Source of the DNA: Agarilytica sp033852175
Lineage (GTDB): Bacteria; Pseudomonadota; Gammaproteobacteria; Pseudomonadales; Cellvibrionaceae
DNA: 64,000 nucleotides
Assembly (NCBI GenBank): GCA_033852175.1
Contig: JAWSUY010000013.1
Coordinates: 186,001 to 250,000, forward strand
Reading direction: 5' to 3'
In this document: positions 52,462 through 61,236 of the stretch, in pieces
Layout: every line of letters begins with the position of its first letter
Position numbering within the stretch: position 1 is the stretch's first letter
The notes under the pieces: model-generated
What the model was told of the DNA's origin: nothing
The model's database searches: none
Seen by the model: the letters and a program-made list of their open reading frames with translations, nothing else
Position numbers and translations under genes: made by a program

Positions 52462-52642
52462 CGGAGGCGGGATTATGTTTGGTGCTGCAGTGTGTTGGGT
52501 TTGTGTGGTTAGTGTGTACGAAAAACATGCGGGCGATGTTTACTTGTGTAGGAGCTTATGTCTACGCTTACGGGGCAGCATTTTTCCGTTAGAGGTTTTG
52601 AGGCGAATACGTTGGTACTGAAACAAGTCTTTCAATAGGCTG

Positions 52643-53335
52643 CTAGCCAAAGTGTTTTCGGATCGAAACATAATCCTGATAAATTGTATCCGTCTCAAAA
52701 AAGTGTGATCCATATTTGGTTATTTCAGGCTTCAATATTGCCTGGAGTTTCCCGTCGGGATTGATCAAATAAAGGACGACTCCATGACTCACGCTGTAGC
52801 CTTTCAAGTCATCCTTTTGTTCATCCGCTGGTAGTGGGGTGATGGCTGAAATAATACCTAAGCTCTGCTCAAAGGGGATGTGGTTTGTTTGGTGTTGAAG
52901 CCCGTATGTTAGCCCAATGAAATCTTCGCTAAAGAAGGTGATGTATTCCGACAAGTGTTCGACGGTATCCCTCAAGGGGTCGATGGTATAGAACAGCATT
53001 TGTAAATCATCGAACCGGCCGGATTCATGCAAACGCCTTTCAACATTGGCCATAATGTTCAGGGTAATGGGGCACACGTCAGGGCAGTCGGTATAACCGT
53101 AGGAAAGTAAAACCCAATTCCCTTGTAAGTCATTTTGGGTGAAGGGCTGGTTGTTGTGATCAACCAAAGTGAACTCTGATATTTTCTGTGCATCGGGAAT
53201 TATAACCCCCTGTATCTTGGGTAAACCTTGAGGGCTTAATAATACATAGGCATTAACTGCGACGAATACTGCGAATAGGGATGTGCAGAGTATGACGGAT
53301 GAGTTGATTTTACGTTTGAAGATTGAGACCGTCAT
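52643..53335 (-). CDS. SCO1/SenC copper chaperone for cytochrome c oxidase
   Basis: Delivers copper to the CuA site of oxidase subunit II. It has 230 residues from the ATG at 53335 (GAGG eight bases upstream). One N-terminal membrane anchor is followed by a thioredoxin-like domain with the copper ligands CPDVCP near residue 80 and His in SHGVVLYLINPDG; FYTIDPLRDT is also conserved. Eleven bases after cyoE and last gene of the oxidase operon. Confidence 0.92.
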   Translation of the reverse strand: MTVSIFKRKINSSVILCTSLFAVFVAVNAYVLLSPQGLPKIQGVIIPDAQKISEFTLVDHNNQPFTQNDLQGNWVLLSYGYTDCPDVCPITLNIMANVERRLHESGRFDDLQMLFYTIDPLRDTVEHLSEYITFFSEDFIGLTYGLQHQTNHIPFEQSLGIISAITPLPADEQKDDLKGYSVSHGVVLYLINPDGKLQAILKPEITKYGSHFFETDTIYQDYVSIRKHFG

Positions 53336-53345
53336 AATCAAAGCC

Positions 53346-54281
53346 TCACAAGAAAATATAATGATCGACTAAAAAGGCAACAAATAAATACAAGAGGTAT
53401 TGAATGGAGACATAAAATGTTTTCATCGCTGTCTTGTCATTCGCGGCGAACTTCAATTTAAACGCGTAGAAACTAAACCAAAGACCAAGGCCAATTGCAC
53501 TGACCAAATAAATCAGACCACTCATTTCAATAAAATAGGGGATGAGGGTAACAACAAACAACGCGAGGGTATAAAAAATAACGCAACTTTTCGTGAACTC
53601 AATACCGTGTGTAACAGGCAGCATGGGTACTTTCGCTTTTCTATAATCCTCAACGCGATCAATCGCCAAGGCCCAAAAATGCGCAGGAGTCCATGTAAAA
53701 ACAATGGCGACCAGTAAAATGGCTTCTCGATCAATACTATTCGTAACGGCGGTCCATCCCAGTAGGGGAGGAATAGCCCCAGAAAGCCCGCCGATCACAA
53801 TATTCTGTGGTGTCGCATGCTTTAAATACATCGTGTAAACAAAAGCGTAGCCAACTAGGCCTGCTAGCGTGAGCACTGCGGTCAAAATGTTGATATACAC
53901 AGACAGCAATATCATCGACAGTGTTGCCATGATGGCTGCAAAAACAATAGCTTTATAAGGATCGGCCTTACCTTGTGGGATAGGCCGTCCCTGGGTGCGC
54001 ATCATCAATATGTCGATTTTTTCATCGACAATATGATTAACAACGGCAGCGGCACTGGCTGCTAGGCCGATGCCGAGCGTGCCGATAATAAGCACATCAA
54101 AGGGAACCCAGCCCGGCGTTGCTAAGTGCATACCGACAACTGCAGTAATGAGCAATAACATGACGACTTTAGGCTTGCAGAGTTGGTAATACTCTCGCCA
54201 AATCGAGAGCTCATAACCGATCTTCAGCAGCAAAGGTTTTGTGGCCGTTGTTGCATCCGCTTCTCTGCTATCAGAATTCAT
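53346..54281 (-). CDS. cyoE: protohaem IX farnesyltransferase (haem O synthase)
   Basis: Converts haem B to haem O for the oxidase. It has 311 residues with about nine membrane helices. Motifs are CKPKVVMLLLITAVVGM, the prenyl-diphosphate site AAVVNHIVDEKIDILMMRTQGRP, and GGLSGAIPPLLGWTAV with DRVEDYRKAKVPMLPVTHG. No ctaA (haem A synthase) gene is in the window, so whether the enzyme uses haem A or O cannot be told from here. GAGGAG upstream of the ATG. Confidence 0.95.
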   Translation of the reverse strand: MNSDSREADATTATKPLLLKIGYELSIWREYYQLCKPKVVMLLLITAVVGMHLATPGWVPFDVLIIGTLGIGLAASAAAVVNHIVDEKIDILMMRTQGRPIPQGKADPYKAIVFAAIMATLSMILLSVYINILTAVLTLAGLVGYAFVYTMYLKHATPQNIVIGGLSGAIPPLLGWTAVTNSIDREAILLVAIVFTWTPAHFWALAIDRVEDYRKAKVPMLPVTHGIEFTKSCVIFYTLALFVVTLIPYFIEMSGLIYLVSAIGLGLWFSFYAFKLKFAANDKTAMKTFYVSIQYLLYLFVAFLVDHYIFL

Positions 54282-54317
54282 GTGTTCTCCTCGTTATGAT
54301 TATTTGCTCTCGCGACT

Positions 54318-54677
54318 CTAATGCGTTTCGGCACCGTGAGGTTCAATAAACACACTGTCACTTTCTGAGAAAAAGGTATCCCTTGAATGGTTTGTATAGT
54401 TCGCTTCAACGGCCATTAGGCCAATCAAAACCAATAGAACGACAGGGGGCCCGAGCAGCAAATACTTAAGGGCCGTACGTTCCCAATGTAAATGCATAAA
54501 AATGGTAATAATGAAACCTGCTTTTAAGAGCATAAATATTATGACCAGCGTCCAGCGTAAATAGCCTTGGAACTGGAAAAAATCCACCATATAAGAACAA
54601 GTACTGAGTACAAATAACAGCACCCAAATTTTTACGTAAATAGCAAAAGGATGCTGTTGACCCGATTCATCACTCAT
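54318..54677 (-). CDS. cytochrome c oxidase subunit IV
   Basis: 119 residues, three membrane helices (IWVLLFVLSTCSYMVDFF, LVIIFMLLKAGFIITIFMHLHWE, LLGPPVVLLVLIGLMAVEA). The HLHWER segment after helix 2 is typical of bacterial subunit IV of the COX4 type. Ribosome site CGGAG. Lies between a subunit III gene and cyoE. Confidence 0.85.
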   Translation of the reverse strand: MSDESGQQHPFAIYVKIWVLLFVLSTCSYMVDFFQFQGYLRWTLVIIFMLLKAGFIITIFMHLHWERTALKYLLLGPPVVLLVLIGLMAVEANYTNHSRDTFFSESDSVFIEPHGAETH

Positions 54678-54767
54678 ATAAATTCTCCGAAGCTTCTGAG
54701 AAGCTGCTAAAAGACGGCTAGAAAACTATTTGAAAGAAACACTGTGTAAAGGCGTGCTACTCAAAAG

Positions 54768-55448
54768 TCACCATAAATAAAAGAATGCAAAAATAAAGAC
54801 CCAGACCAAATCGACAAAGTGCCAGTAGAGCCCTGTGATCTCGACAATCTCATAGCCTTTTTTATCGTAGTGACCTTTCTTAACCTTAATCGCCACAATC
54901 GTTAGGTAGATAACACCAATGGAAACGTGGAGACCATGAAAACCGGTGATCATAAAAAAGGTAGAGCCAAATTGCGCCGCGCCAAAGGGGTTTGCCCATG
55001 GCCTGACACCTTCCGAAATTAACTTTGACCACTCAAAAACCTGCATGCTGACAAACATAACGCCTAACGCCGCTGTTGCGAGCATCAGCACCATCGTTTT
55101 TGTTTTGTCTCTGCGATAACCAAAGTTCACCGCCATCGCCATGGTGCCGCTACTGGTAATCAGCACGAAGGTCATAATCGCAATAAGTATCAGCGGTAAG
55201 TGGGTACCAAATAACGTCAGTGCAAAAACTTGGCTGGGGTTAGGCCAAGCATCGACAGCGCTCATGCGAACATTCATATACCCAGTGAGAAATACCGTAA
55301 AAATAAAGGTATCTCCGAGCAAGAAGATCCACATCATCAACTTGCCCCAGTGAATCTCGAAGGTTTGTTTGTCTTCGCTCCAGTCACTGACAAGGCTCTG
55401 CCAGCCTGAACCCGTTTTCGCTACTGTTGAAGTTTCTTCTGTTGCCAT
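54768..55448 (-). CDS. cytochrome c oxidase subunit III (second copy)
   Basis: 226 residues from the ATG at 55448. Membrane helices include FLLGDTFIFTVFLTGYM, LILIAIMTFVLITSSG, VMLMLATAALGVMFVSMQVFEW, FHGLHVSIGVIYLTIV and the terminal YWHFVDLVWVFIFAFFYLW, the COX3 signature end. It starts nine bases after the stop of the other subunit III gene. The two COX3-type proteins are only distantly alike, so this is not a recent duplication. Confidence 0.88.
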   Translation of the reverse strand: MATEETSTVAKTGSGWQSLVSDWSEDKQTFEIHWGKLMMWIFLLGDTFIFTVFLTGYMNVRMSAVDAWPNPSQVFALTLFGTHLPLILIAIMTFVLITSSGTMAMAVNFGYRRDKTKTMVLMLATAALGVMFVSMQVFEWSKLISEGVRPWANPFGAAQFGSTFFMITGFHGLHVSIGVIYLTIVAIKVKKGHYDKKGYEIVEITGLYWHFVDLVWVFIFAFFYLW

Positions 55449-55456
55449 AGTTAAAC

Positions 55457-56134
55457 TCAGTATCCGCAAAGTGCAGCAAGGGTTTCGAAAGTTTCAGTTG
55501 AACTCGTCATCAACGCAAATAACACCAGCCATACCACAAAGAAATAATGCCAGTAGCGTGTGCAAAGTCGAACACTATTACTAAATTGTATAAATGAATT
55601 TTTACGATAGAAGCTAAGAAGGGCGTTCATCAATACGAGCAGACCACCCACCAAATGCATGCCATGTATTGCTGTTAAAATATAAAAGTAACTATTCGCT
55701 GGATTGCTGGCGACGTAGTAACCCAGGTTATGCAAATGTTGCCAAAGCATCATCTGTGCAACTAAAAATTGCAAAGTAAAAACGAGAGCGAAAGCTAAGG
55801 CGATAACGGCGTATTTGGTTTTTTCTTTTTTAGCAAAATAAGAAGACGCCTGAATGGCTATGCCACCGATAAATAACAACCCTGTATTTACCCAAAGGCG
55901 CATAGGGTCGTAGAAAGGCTGCCAGACATCCCCCGCAAGTGCTTGGAAATCTGGGTACTGAGAACGAGCGACAAAGGTCACAATAAATAGTGAAAACATC
56001 ACTGTTACTGCGCCGAGGAAAAAGTTAAGCGCTATTTGCTTTGGACGAAGACCATTGCCGAACGTTTCGTCGATGATTTCGCCAGGTGAATTATCTAACC
56101 ATGGTTTTTGAGAAAGAGTGCCGATAATATTCAT
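55457..56134 (-). CDS. cytochrome c oxidase subunit III (first copy)
   Basis: 225 residues with COX3 features: LWVNTGLLFIGGIAIQASSYF, LQFLVAQMMLWQHL, ILTAIHGMHLVGGLLVLM and RYWHYFFVVWLVLFALM. It starts four bases after the subunit I stop, so its translation is coupled to ctaD. It has a longer N-terminus than the second copy and lacks the W-F-x-F-Y-L end. Confidence 0.85.
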   Translation of the reverse strand: MNIIGTLSQKPWLDNSPGEIIDETFGNGLRPKQIALNFFLGAVTVMFSLFIVTFVARSQYPDFQALAGDVWQPFYDPMRLWVNTGLLFIGGIAIQASSYFAKKEKTKYAVIALAFALVFTLQFLVAQMMLWQHLHNLGYYVASNPANSYFYILTAIHGMHLVGGLLVLMNALLSFYRKNSFIQFSNSVRLCTRYWHYFFVVWLVLFALMTSSTETFETLAALCGY

Positions 56135-56137
56135 AAG

Positions 56138-57880
56138 TTAAGTATTCTCCTTAACAACTTCAGACTCGGGTGTGGTTTGCGGAATAAAATCATCTTTCGC
56201 ACCCGGCACACTATAATCATATGCCCACCGATGAACCTCAGGTAATGTCTTTCCCCAGTTGCCGTGGTGAGGAGGCATGTCAGGCGTTAGCCATTCTAAC
56301 GAGGCTGCATTCCAAGGGTTTTTGTCACACTTTCTGCCGCCGCGAATACTGATAATGATATTGACGATAAAGAATATTTGCGCTAAACCAACGATCAGCG
56401 CGGCTACAGTAATTCCCGAATTTAATGTCTGTGCAGATTCCGGAATGAAATCGGTATTTCCCATCGCGAAATAACGTCTGGGAACACCTAAGAAGCCCAA
56501 GTAATGCATGGGTAAATACACGGCGTACGTCCCCAAAAATGTAAACCAAAAATGTAACTGGCCAAGCCTTTCATTAAACATTCGCCCGGACGCTAAGGGG
56601 AACCAATGATAAATAGCGGCAAATAGCACCAAAATCGGGGATACACCCATTACCATATGAAAGTGGGCGACAACAAAGTAAGTGTCGGATAAGGGTAGGT
56701 CGATAACCACATTACCTAAAAATAACCCCGTTAAACCGCCGTGAGTAAACGTAAAGATAAAGCCAATGGCAAAAATCATTGGTATCGTCATATGAATATT
56801 GCCTCGCCACAAGGTTAGCACCCAGTTATAGACTTTAATCGCAGTCGGTACGGCAATAATTAGGGTGGTTGTGGCAAAGAAAAATCCGAAAGTAGGGTTC
56901 ATGCCACTGACGTACATATGGTGAGCCCAGACAACAAAGCTAAGACCTCCAATCGCGACAATGGCCCAGACCATCATTCGGTAACCAAAAATATTTTTAC
57001 GCGCATGTACAGAAAGGACATCGGAAACCATTCCAAAGGCGGGTAGGGCAACGATATAAACTTCAGGGTGACCAAAAAACCAAAATAAATGTTGGAATAA
57101 AACCGGGCTGCCACCAACCGTTTCTGAGTGTTCACCAAGTGATACGAGGGCAGGCATAAAAAAGCTGGTGGCCAGTACTTTGTCGAACATCATCATTACT
57201 GCGCTGACGAGCAAGGCGGGAAAAGCGAGTAAGCCCAATATCGTTGCAACAAATATTCCCCAAATGGAAAGTGGCATACGCATTAACGTCATCCCGCGTG
57301 CGCGTGCTTGTAATACAGTTGTTACGTAATTTAACCCACCCATTGTAAAGGCGACAATAAAGACTCCAAGCGACACCAGCATCAAAATTATGCCCCAGTC
57401 TGCACCAGGTGTTCCGGGAAGAATGGCTTGCGGAGGGTAGAGGGTCCAACCTGCACCGGTCGGCCCGCCGGGAACAAAAAAACTCGCCATTAATATGATG
57501 ACGGAAAGTAAGTAGCTCCAATAACTCAGCATATTGAGAAACGGAAACACCATGTCGCGAGCGCCGACCATCAGAGGGATTAAGTAATTACCAAAGCCTC
57601 CTAATAGCAGGGCGGTCAGTAAATAAATCACCATAATCATGCCGTGCATGGTGACAAACTGGAGGTAACTATTTGGGTCAATGAAATCGAATGTGTCAGG
57701 GAATCCCAATTGGAGTCGCATCAACCCACTTAAAACCAAGGCAACCAGCCCAACCAAAACTGCGGTTGTACCGTATTGAATGGCGATGACTTTATGATCC
57801 TGACTCCAAACATATTTTGTAATAAAGCTTTGCGGGTCGTGAAGCTCTGATACTTGGTCTGCAATAGCGACATATGACAT
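56138..57880 (-). CDS. ctaD: cytochrome c oxidase subunit I
   Basis: Catalytic subunit with haem a, haem a3 and CuB. It has 580 residues with 12 helices. The haem and copper ligands and channel residues are present: His in TMHGMIMVIY, GHPEVYIVALPAFG with the cross-linked Tyr and the D-channel Glu, VVWAHHMYVSG, AVPTAIKVYNW with the K-channel Lys and HFHMVMG. GGFGNYLIPLMVGARDMVFP carries the D-channel Asp. This marks an oxygen-reducing A-type enzyme and not a nitric oxide reductase. AGGA upstream of the ATG. Confidence 0.96.
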   Translation of the reverse strand: MSYVAIADQVSELHDPQSFITKYVWSQDHKVIAIQYGTTAVLVGLVALVLSGLMRLQLGFPDTFDFIDPNSYLQFVTMHGMIMVIYLLTALLLGGFGNYLIPLMVGARDMVFPFLNMLSYWSYLLSVIILMASFFVPGGPTGAGWTLYPPQAILPGTPGADWGIILMLVSLGVFIVAFTMGGLNYVTTVLQARARGMTLMRMPLSIWGIFVATILGLLAFPALLVSAVMMMFDKVLATSFFMPALVSLGEHSETVGGSPVLFQHLFWFFGHPEVYIVALPAFGMVSDVLSVHARKNIFGYRMMVWAIVAIGGLSFVVWAHHMYVSGMNPTFGFFFATTTLIIAVPTAIKVYNWVLTLWRGNIHMTIPMIFAIGFIFTFTHGGLTGLFLGNVVIDLPLSDTYFVVAHFHMVMGVSPILVLFAAIYHWFPLASGRMFNERLGQLHFWFTFLGTYAVYLPMHYLGFLGVPRRYFAMGNTDFIPESAQTLNSGITVAALIVGLAQIFFIVNIIISIRGGRKCDKNPWNAASLEWLTPDMPPHHGNWGKTLPEVHRWAYDYSVPGAKDDFIPQTTPESEVVKENT

Positions 57881-57935
57881 GTGCGATCCTTAATGGTGAC
57901 GGTAGCCTGCTATCACAGGCCTTTTATATTTGTTT

Positions 57936-59288
57936 TTATAGTGTGTTGATGTACGAAACCACATCATCCACGGCTTCATCGCTGCTTAACATTCTGGCCA
58001 TGAGAATCATTTGTGATCCGTAATTGTCTTTTTTATGTACGCCTCTAAGCCCCGTTTTGAAATTGTTAATCTGACGTTTTAAATACCAATCCTGCATACC
58101 AGCAAGTTTGGGAGCCCCTAGAGAAAACTTCCCCTGGCCTTGTTTGCCATGACAAGATCCGCAGGTGACGTATAGTGATTTCCCGTGCTCAGGATCACCC
58201 TCAAATGTTGAGGATGGCGTTGGAGCTGAAAGGCTATCGATATAGGCAACAACATTTTTAATGGCCACATCGTCCTGTAGCATTGCCGCCATTGAAGCCA
58301 TTTGTTGGCCAGGGATGTCGTCTTTATGTGTACCGCGAAGCCCATTCTTATAATTATGCAATTGACGGCGGAGGTACCATGGAGACTGACCACTTAATTG
58401 CGGTGCATTCATCGCCATATTGCCTTCACCTTGTTGGCCATGGCATGAACCGCATACCGCAAAGCTCGCTTGCCCAGCTATTGGGTCGCCTTTTCCTCCA
58501 TTCTGTGTTTCAGCGAAGGTCGGTTTAGTGCTCAGCCATTCGGTGTACTTTTCTACTGATTCAACCACAATTTTCCCCCGCATCGCATGGTGGGCTATAC
58601 CGCATAATTCCATACACAAAATATCAAACGTGCCGTCAACAGTGGGGGTAAACCATAAATAGGAAACAGTGCCGGGGATTAAATCCATCTTCACGCGAAA
58701 CTGGGGAACGGCGAAATCGTGTAGTACATCCTTAGAACGTAAAAGGGTTTTAACAGGGCGATCAATGGGGAGGTGGATCTCGTGTTCCAATACAATGATA
58801 TCGTCTTGACCTGCTTCATCGGTTGGATCAATTCCAAGGGGGTTTTCCATGGAAACGTGGCGAGAGTCACTGTCTCCAAGCTTTCCGTCTTTACCGGGGT
58901 AGCGAAAGCCCCATTGCCATTGTTGACCAACGACCTCTATTACATCCGCCTCTTCAGGTACGGATACAAAATCATTCCAGACCACAAGCCCCGGTGCGAG
59001 CAAGGAGATCACGCCTAATGTGGTGATTGCGGTCAACCAACCTTCAAGCTTTTGATTTTCGGGCTCGTACAGCGCTTTACGGTTTTTATCGTGACGAAAC
59101 TTATAAACGGCGTAAGCCAAGAATAAATTGACCGCAATAAAAACAAAGCCCGTCACCCAAAAAGTCAGATTAATCGTAAAATCTATACTGCCCCAATTAG
59201 AGGCGAGAGGGGTGAACCACCAAGGACTAACAAAATGAAAAATAATAGAACCAACAACTAAAAGGACCAACACAACGGCTAGCTTCAT
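57936..59288 (-). CDS. ctaC: cytochrome c oxidase subunit II with two cytochrome c domains
   Basis: 450 residues. Two membrane helices (about 1-20 and 38-62, with a third hydrophobic stretch near 88-105) are followed by the CuA domain, with His in VLHDFAVPQF and CMELCGIAHHAM. Then come two cytochrome c domains, each with CGSCH (near 283 and 380) and a distal Met (QQMASMA, SQMILMA). The two domains are similar in sequence (WYLRRQLHNYKNGLRGTHK and WYLKRQINNFKTGLRGVHK) and look like an internal duplication. Such caa3-type subunits take electrons directly from soluble or membrane c-type donors. Confidence 0.95.
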   Translation of the reverse strand: MKLAVVLVLLVVGSIIFHFVSPWWFTPLASNWGSIDFTINLTFWVTGFVFIAVNLFLAYAVYKFRHDKNRKALYEPENQKLEGWLTAITTLGVISLLAPGLVVWNDFVSVPEEADVIEVVGQQWQWGFRYPGKDGKLGDSDSRHVSMENPLGIDPTDEAGQDDIIVLEHEIHLPIDRPVKTLLRSKDVLHDFAVPQFRVKMDLIPGTVSYLWFTPTVDGTFDILCMELCGIAHHAMRGKIVVESVEKYTEWLSTKPTFAETQNGGKGDPIAGQASFAVCGSCHGQQGEGNMAMNAPQLSGQSPWYLRRQLHNYKNGLRGTHKDDIPGQQMASMAAMLQDDVAIKNVVAYIDSLSAPTPSSTFEGDPEHGKSLYVTCGSCHGKQGQGKFSLGAPKLAGMQDWYLKRQINNFKTGLRGVHKKDNYGSQMILMARMLSSDEAVDDVVSYINTL

Positions 59289-59383
59289 TATTATTTTTTC
59301 CTAATTTCTTTTTGCCCACAAAAAACCTGGCATTAGCGCATTTTTCAATGCGCTTGTGAGTTTAAATGGTATTGAGAAAAACA

Positions 59384-59404
59384 TGCCCCAAAGAAGATGG
59401 GGCA
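59384..59404 (-). terminator. terminator between the stress-type gene and the cox operon
   Basis: TGCCCCA-TCTTCTT-TGGGGCA on the minus strand, followed by TGTTTTTCTC. It ends the upstream gene at 59417-59971, so ctaC probably has its own promoter in the remaining 95 bases. Confidence 0.7.
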
Positions 59405-59416
59405 TTGGTATTACGC

Positions 59417-59971
59417 TTAGGGAGCCCAGCGTGTAAATTTATGCCAGCGATGTTGTGCCCCCACGACCCATTCTGGTGTTGCAGCGCCTTCTCCGGCTAG
59501 CTGCAACGTTGGATGCCCCTGAATCACTTGTGACAATGTGGATTCTTGAGAGGCCTTTACATCGACAAAAATGACATGCTTGCCTTCTTTAAGTGCGTCT
59601 TGAAAGCGTGCAAAATCATGGTGAGGTTTTTGTATTCCCCACAATCCGCCTTCCCACGTACAAAACCCTAAAAACGCGACTGACAGAAATAGTGCGGGCG
59701 CCCATGTGTAGTTTTCGCTAATCCCAAATTGAAGGGACATAAATAGAATGGCAGAAGCGCCGACTGCGCCGATCATCAGGCCGATTAAACCAGAATGAAT
59801 AACGTCTTTTTTAGAAATGGAGTCCACTGCATGAAGGTGATGAGTTTCTAGGTAGGCATCATCTTCGCTGAGCACATGAATTTGCTCGACATCGACACCC
59901 GCCTTTTCAAGCTCAACTTCTACAGCTTCTAAATCAATTAAATCATTACTCAGATAATAATGACGCTTCAT
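59417..59971 (-). CDS. membrane protein upstream of the cox operon, function unknown
   Basis: 184 residues from the ATG at 59971 (AGAGG ten bases upstream). The N-terminal 60 residues (RHYYLSNDLIDLEAVEVELEKAGVDVEQIHVLSEDD) look like a small alpha/beta regulatory fold of the kind seen in DUF1269/GlsB-like stress proteins. Two membrane helices follow at about 65-110, then a soluble part (HDFARFQDALKEGKHVIFVDV). No catalytic motif. Separated from ctaC by a terminator. Confidence 0.65.
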   Translation of the reverse strand: MKRHYYLSNDLIDLEAVEVELEKAGVDVEQIHVLSEDDAYLETHHLHAVDSISKKDVIHSGLIGLMIGAVGASAILFMSLQFGISENYTWAPALFLSVAFLGFCTWEGGLWGIQKPHHDFARFQDALKEGKHVIFVDVKASQESTLSQVIQGHPTLQLAGEGAATPEWVVGAQHRWHKFTRWAP

Positions 59972-60686
59972 AAAACACACCTCTCTTACCGTGACAAACT
60001 TCCCTCTCGTTTCTTAGCCGCGATTTCCATCCGAGGCATTTATCATTCGGAAGACATATAGATGTGCGACAAATTGTCGCCTGTTGGATATCAGTATAAC
60101 AACACCTATTTCTAAGAAAAAAGCTTTAAAAAAAGCATAAGAAGATGAAATACGTGCCCTAGGAAGACAAAGGAATATAAAGTTATCGGGTTATACTTAA
60201 AAGCGATCAAAAACGATAAAATAGATATTTGTGCTGTAAATACACTCAATGGTTAGCATTAAAAAATATATACAAGCCGGTTTCTATGAACGAAAAAATA
60301 TTAGGAATTGATGTGAATAGCGACAAAAGTTTACTTTACTTGCGCTATATCAATGTGTGGTTGCAATAAACTGTCTAGAGGGGGTTGTTCGGTTGGTGCC
60401 AATTTGTTGTATTCAAAACACTAATGGTACGTCTGTAGATTTATAAAAAATATAAATTCTTTTATACGAAATATATAGTTCCCTGATGGTGTCAGGTACT
60501 CAATGTTTATCTTTGCTAGTCGGGTGAATAATATCTGCTCTCTATTTGATCGTGTTTACGCTTGTATGTTGGAGAGAAAAATAAATAGCGTGTTAATTAT
60601 TAATATTCTATCGTTGTTGAATACTGCCCAGACAAGTAGTCTGTATCGGTGAGTGTTCTCGAAAATTAATTATGCTATAGGTGGTT
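59972..60686. other. 715-base AT-rich intergenic region
   Basis: Apart from the dyad at 60066-60080 I see no gene, RNA or repeat. Several A/T-runs occur around 60110-60260 and 60430-60480. The right end lies downstream of the nsrR stop on the minus strand. Confidence 0.4.
60066..60080. promoter_or_regulatory. perfect 15-bp dyad GCGACAA-A-TTGTCGC
   Basis: Lies 95 bases upstream of the 59971 start codon. The GCGAC...GTCGC arms resemble sites of redox response regulators of the RegA/PrrA/RoxR type, which control terminal oxidases in other proteobacteria. That assignment is inference from the motif alone. Confidence 0.45.
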
Positions 60687-61115
60687 TTATGGCTTGGATA
60701 TTAATTGAAGAACTTGAGTCGTTCCTCTGTCGAGAAGGTCTTCTATAGTAAACTTTTCTAGGTGTGTTAAATAACTGGCTTGAGCCTGCCATAAAATATC
60801 CTTCAGTAGGCAAACGTTATTGAGAGCGCAAGGTGGTGTATTGCAATTAACAGGCTCTAAGGTTTGCTCCATTAGCTCCACCAATTCTCGTACCGAAATC
60901 TCCTTTGGTAGAACAGCTAGACAGACACCACCATATTTGCCTCGCACGGATTTTATCCAGCCGTGATGGACCAGCTTGTTTACTATTTTTGTCGCGTGGC
61001 TCTTAGATAAGGCGAATCGCTGCGTAATGGTCGTAATCGTCGTTAACTCATCCTTTAACGTAGCGAGAAAGATCAGGATCCTAAAGGCAAAATCGGTGTG
61101 CTTTGTGAGTTGCAT
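60687..61115 (-). CDS. nsrR: Rrf2-family nitric oxide sensor NsrR
   Basis: Iron-sulfur repressor released by nitric oxide. It has 142 residues: a winged helix (TTITTITQRFALSKSHATKIVNKLVHHGWIKSVRGKYGG) and the cluster-binding cysteines Cys91, Cys96 and Cys102 (NCNTPPCALNNVC), the same positions as in E. coli NsrR. Divergent from the flavohaemoprotein gene, with an NsrR-type box between. Confidence 0.93.
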   Translation of the reverse strand: MQLTKHTDFAFRILIFLATLKDELTTITTITQRFALSKSHATKIVNKLVHHGWIKSVRGKYGGVCLAVLPKEISVRELVELMEQTLEPVNCNTPPCALNNVCLLKDILWQAQASYLTHLEKFTIEDLLDRGTTQVLQLISKP

Positions 61116-61160
61116 AGCGCTTTCTTGTATACGTTTTTAATTTGATCGCATTATAGAGTC

Positions 61161-61195
61161 TTGCGTCGGTCAAATACACATGTAGAATGCATCTT
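61161..61195 (+). promoter_or_regulatory. hmp promoter with NsrR box
   Basis: TTGCGT (61161-61166) and TAGAAT (61183-61188), 16 bases apart, form a promoter-like pair. The stretch 61173-61195 matches the NsrR palindrome (AAGATGCATTT-A-AAATGCATCTT) at 18 of 23 positions, with an almost perfect right half AATGCATCTT. It covers the -10, which fits repression of hmp when NO is absent. Confidence 0.75.
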
Positions 61196-61236
61196 TAAAT
61201 GTTTCGTCTCAAATGAACCTTTAAAGAGGTATCATC

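Noticed and set aside
52187..52528. 113-codon minus-strand frame through the repeat array
   Set aside because: The protein is only a periodic Ser/His/Pro/Phe string created by the heptamers.
56138..57880. nitric oxide reductase because of the nearby nsrR
   Set aside because: Subunit I has the Tyr of HPEVY and the D- and K-channel residues of oxygen reductases, and subunit II has a CuA site.
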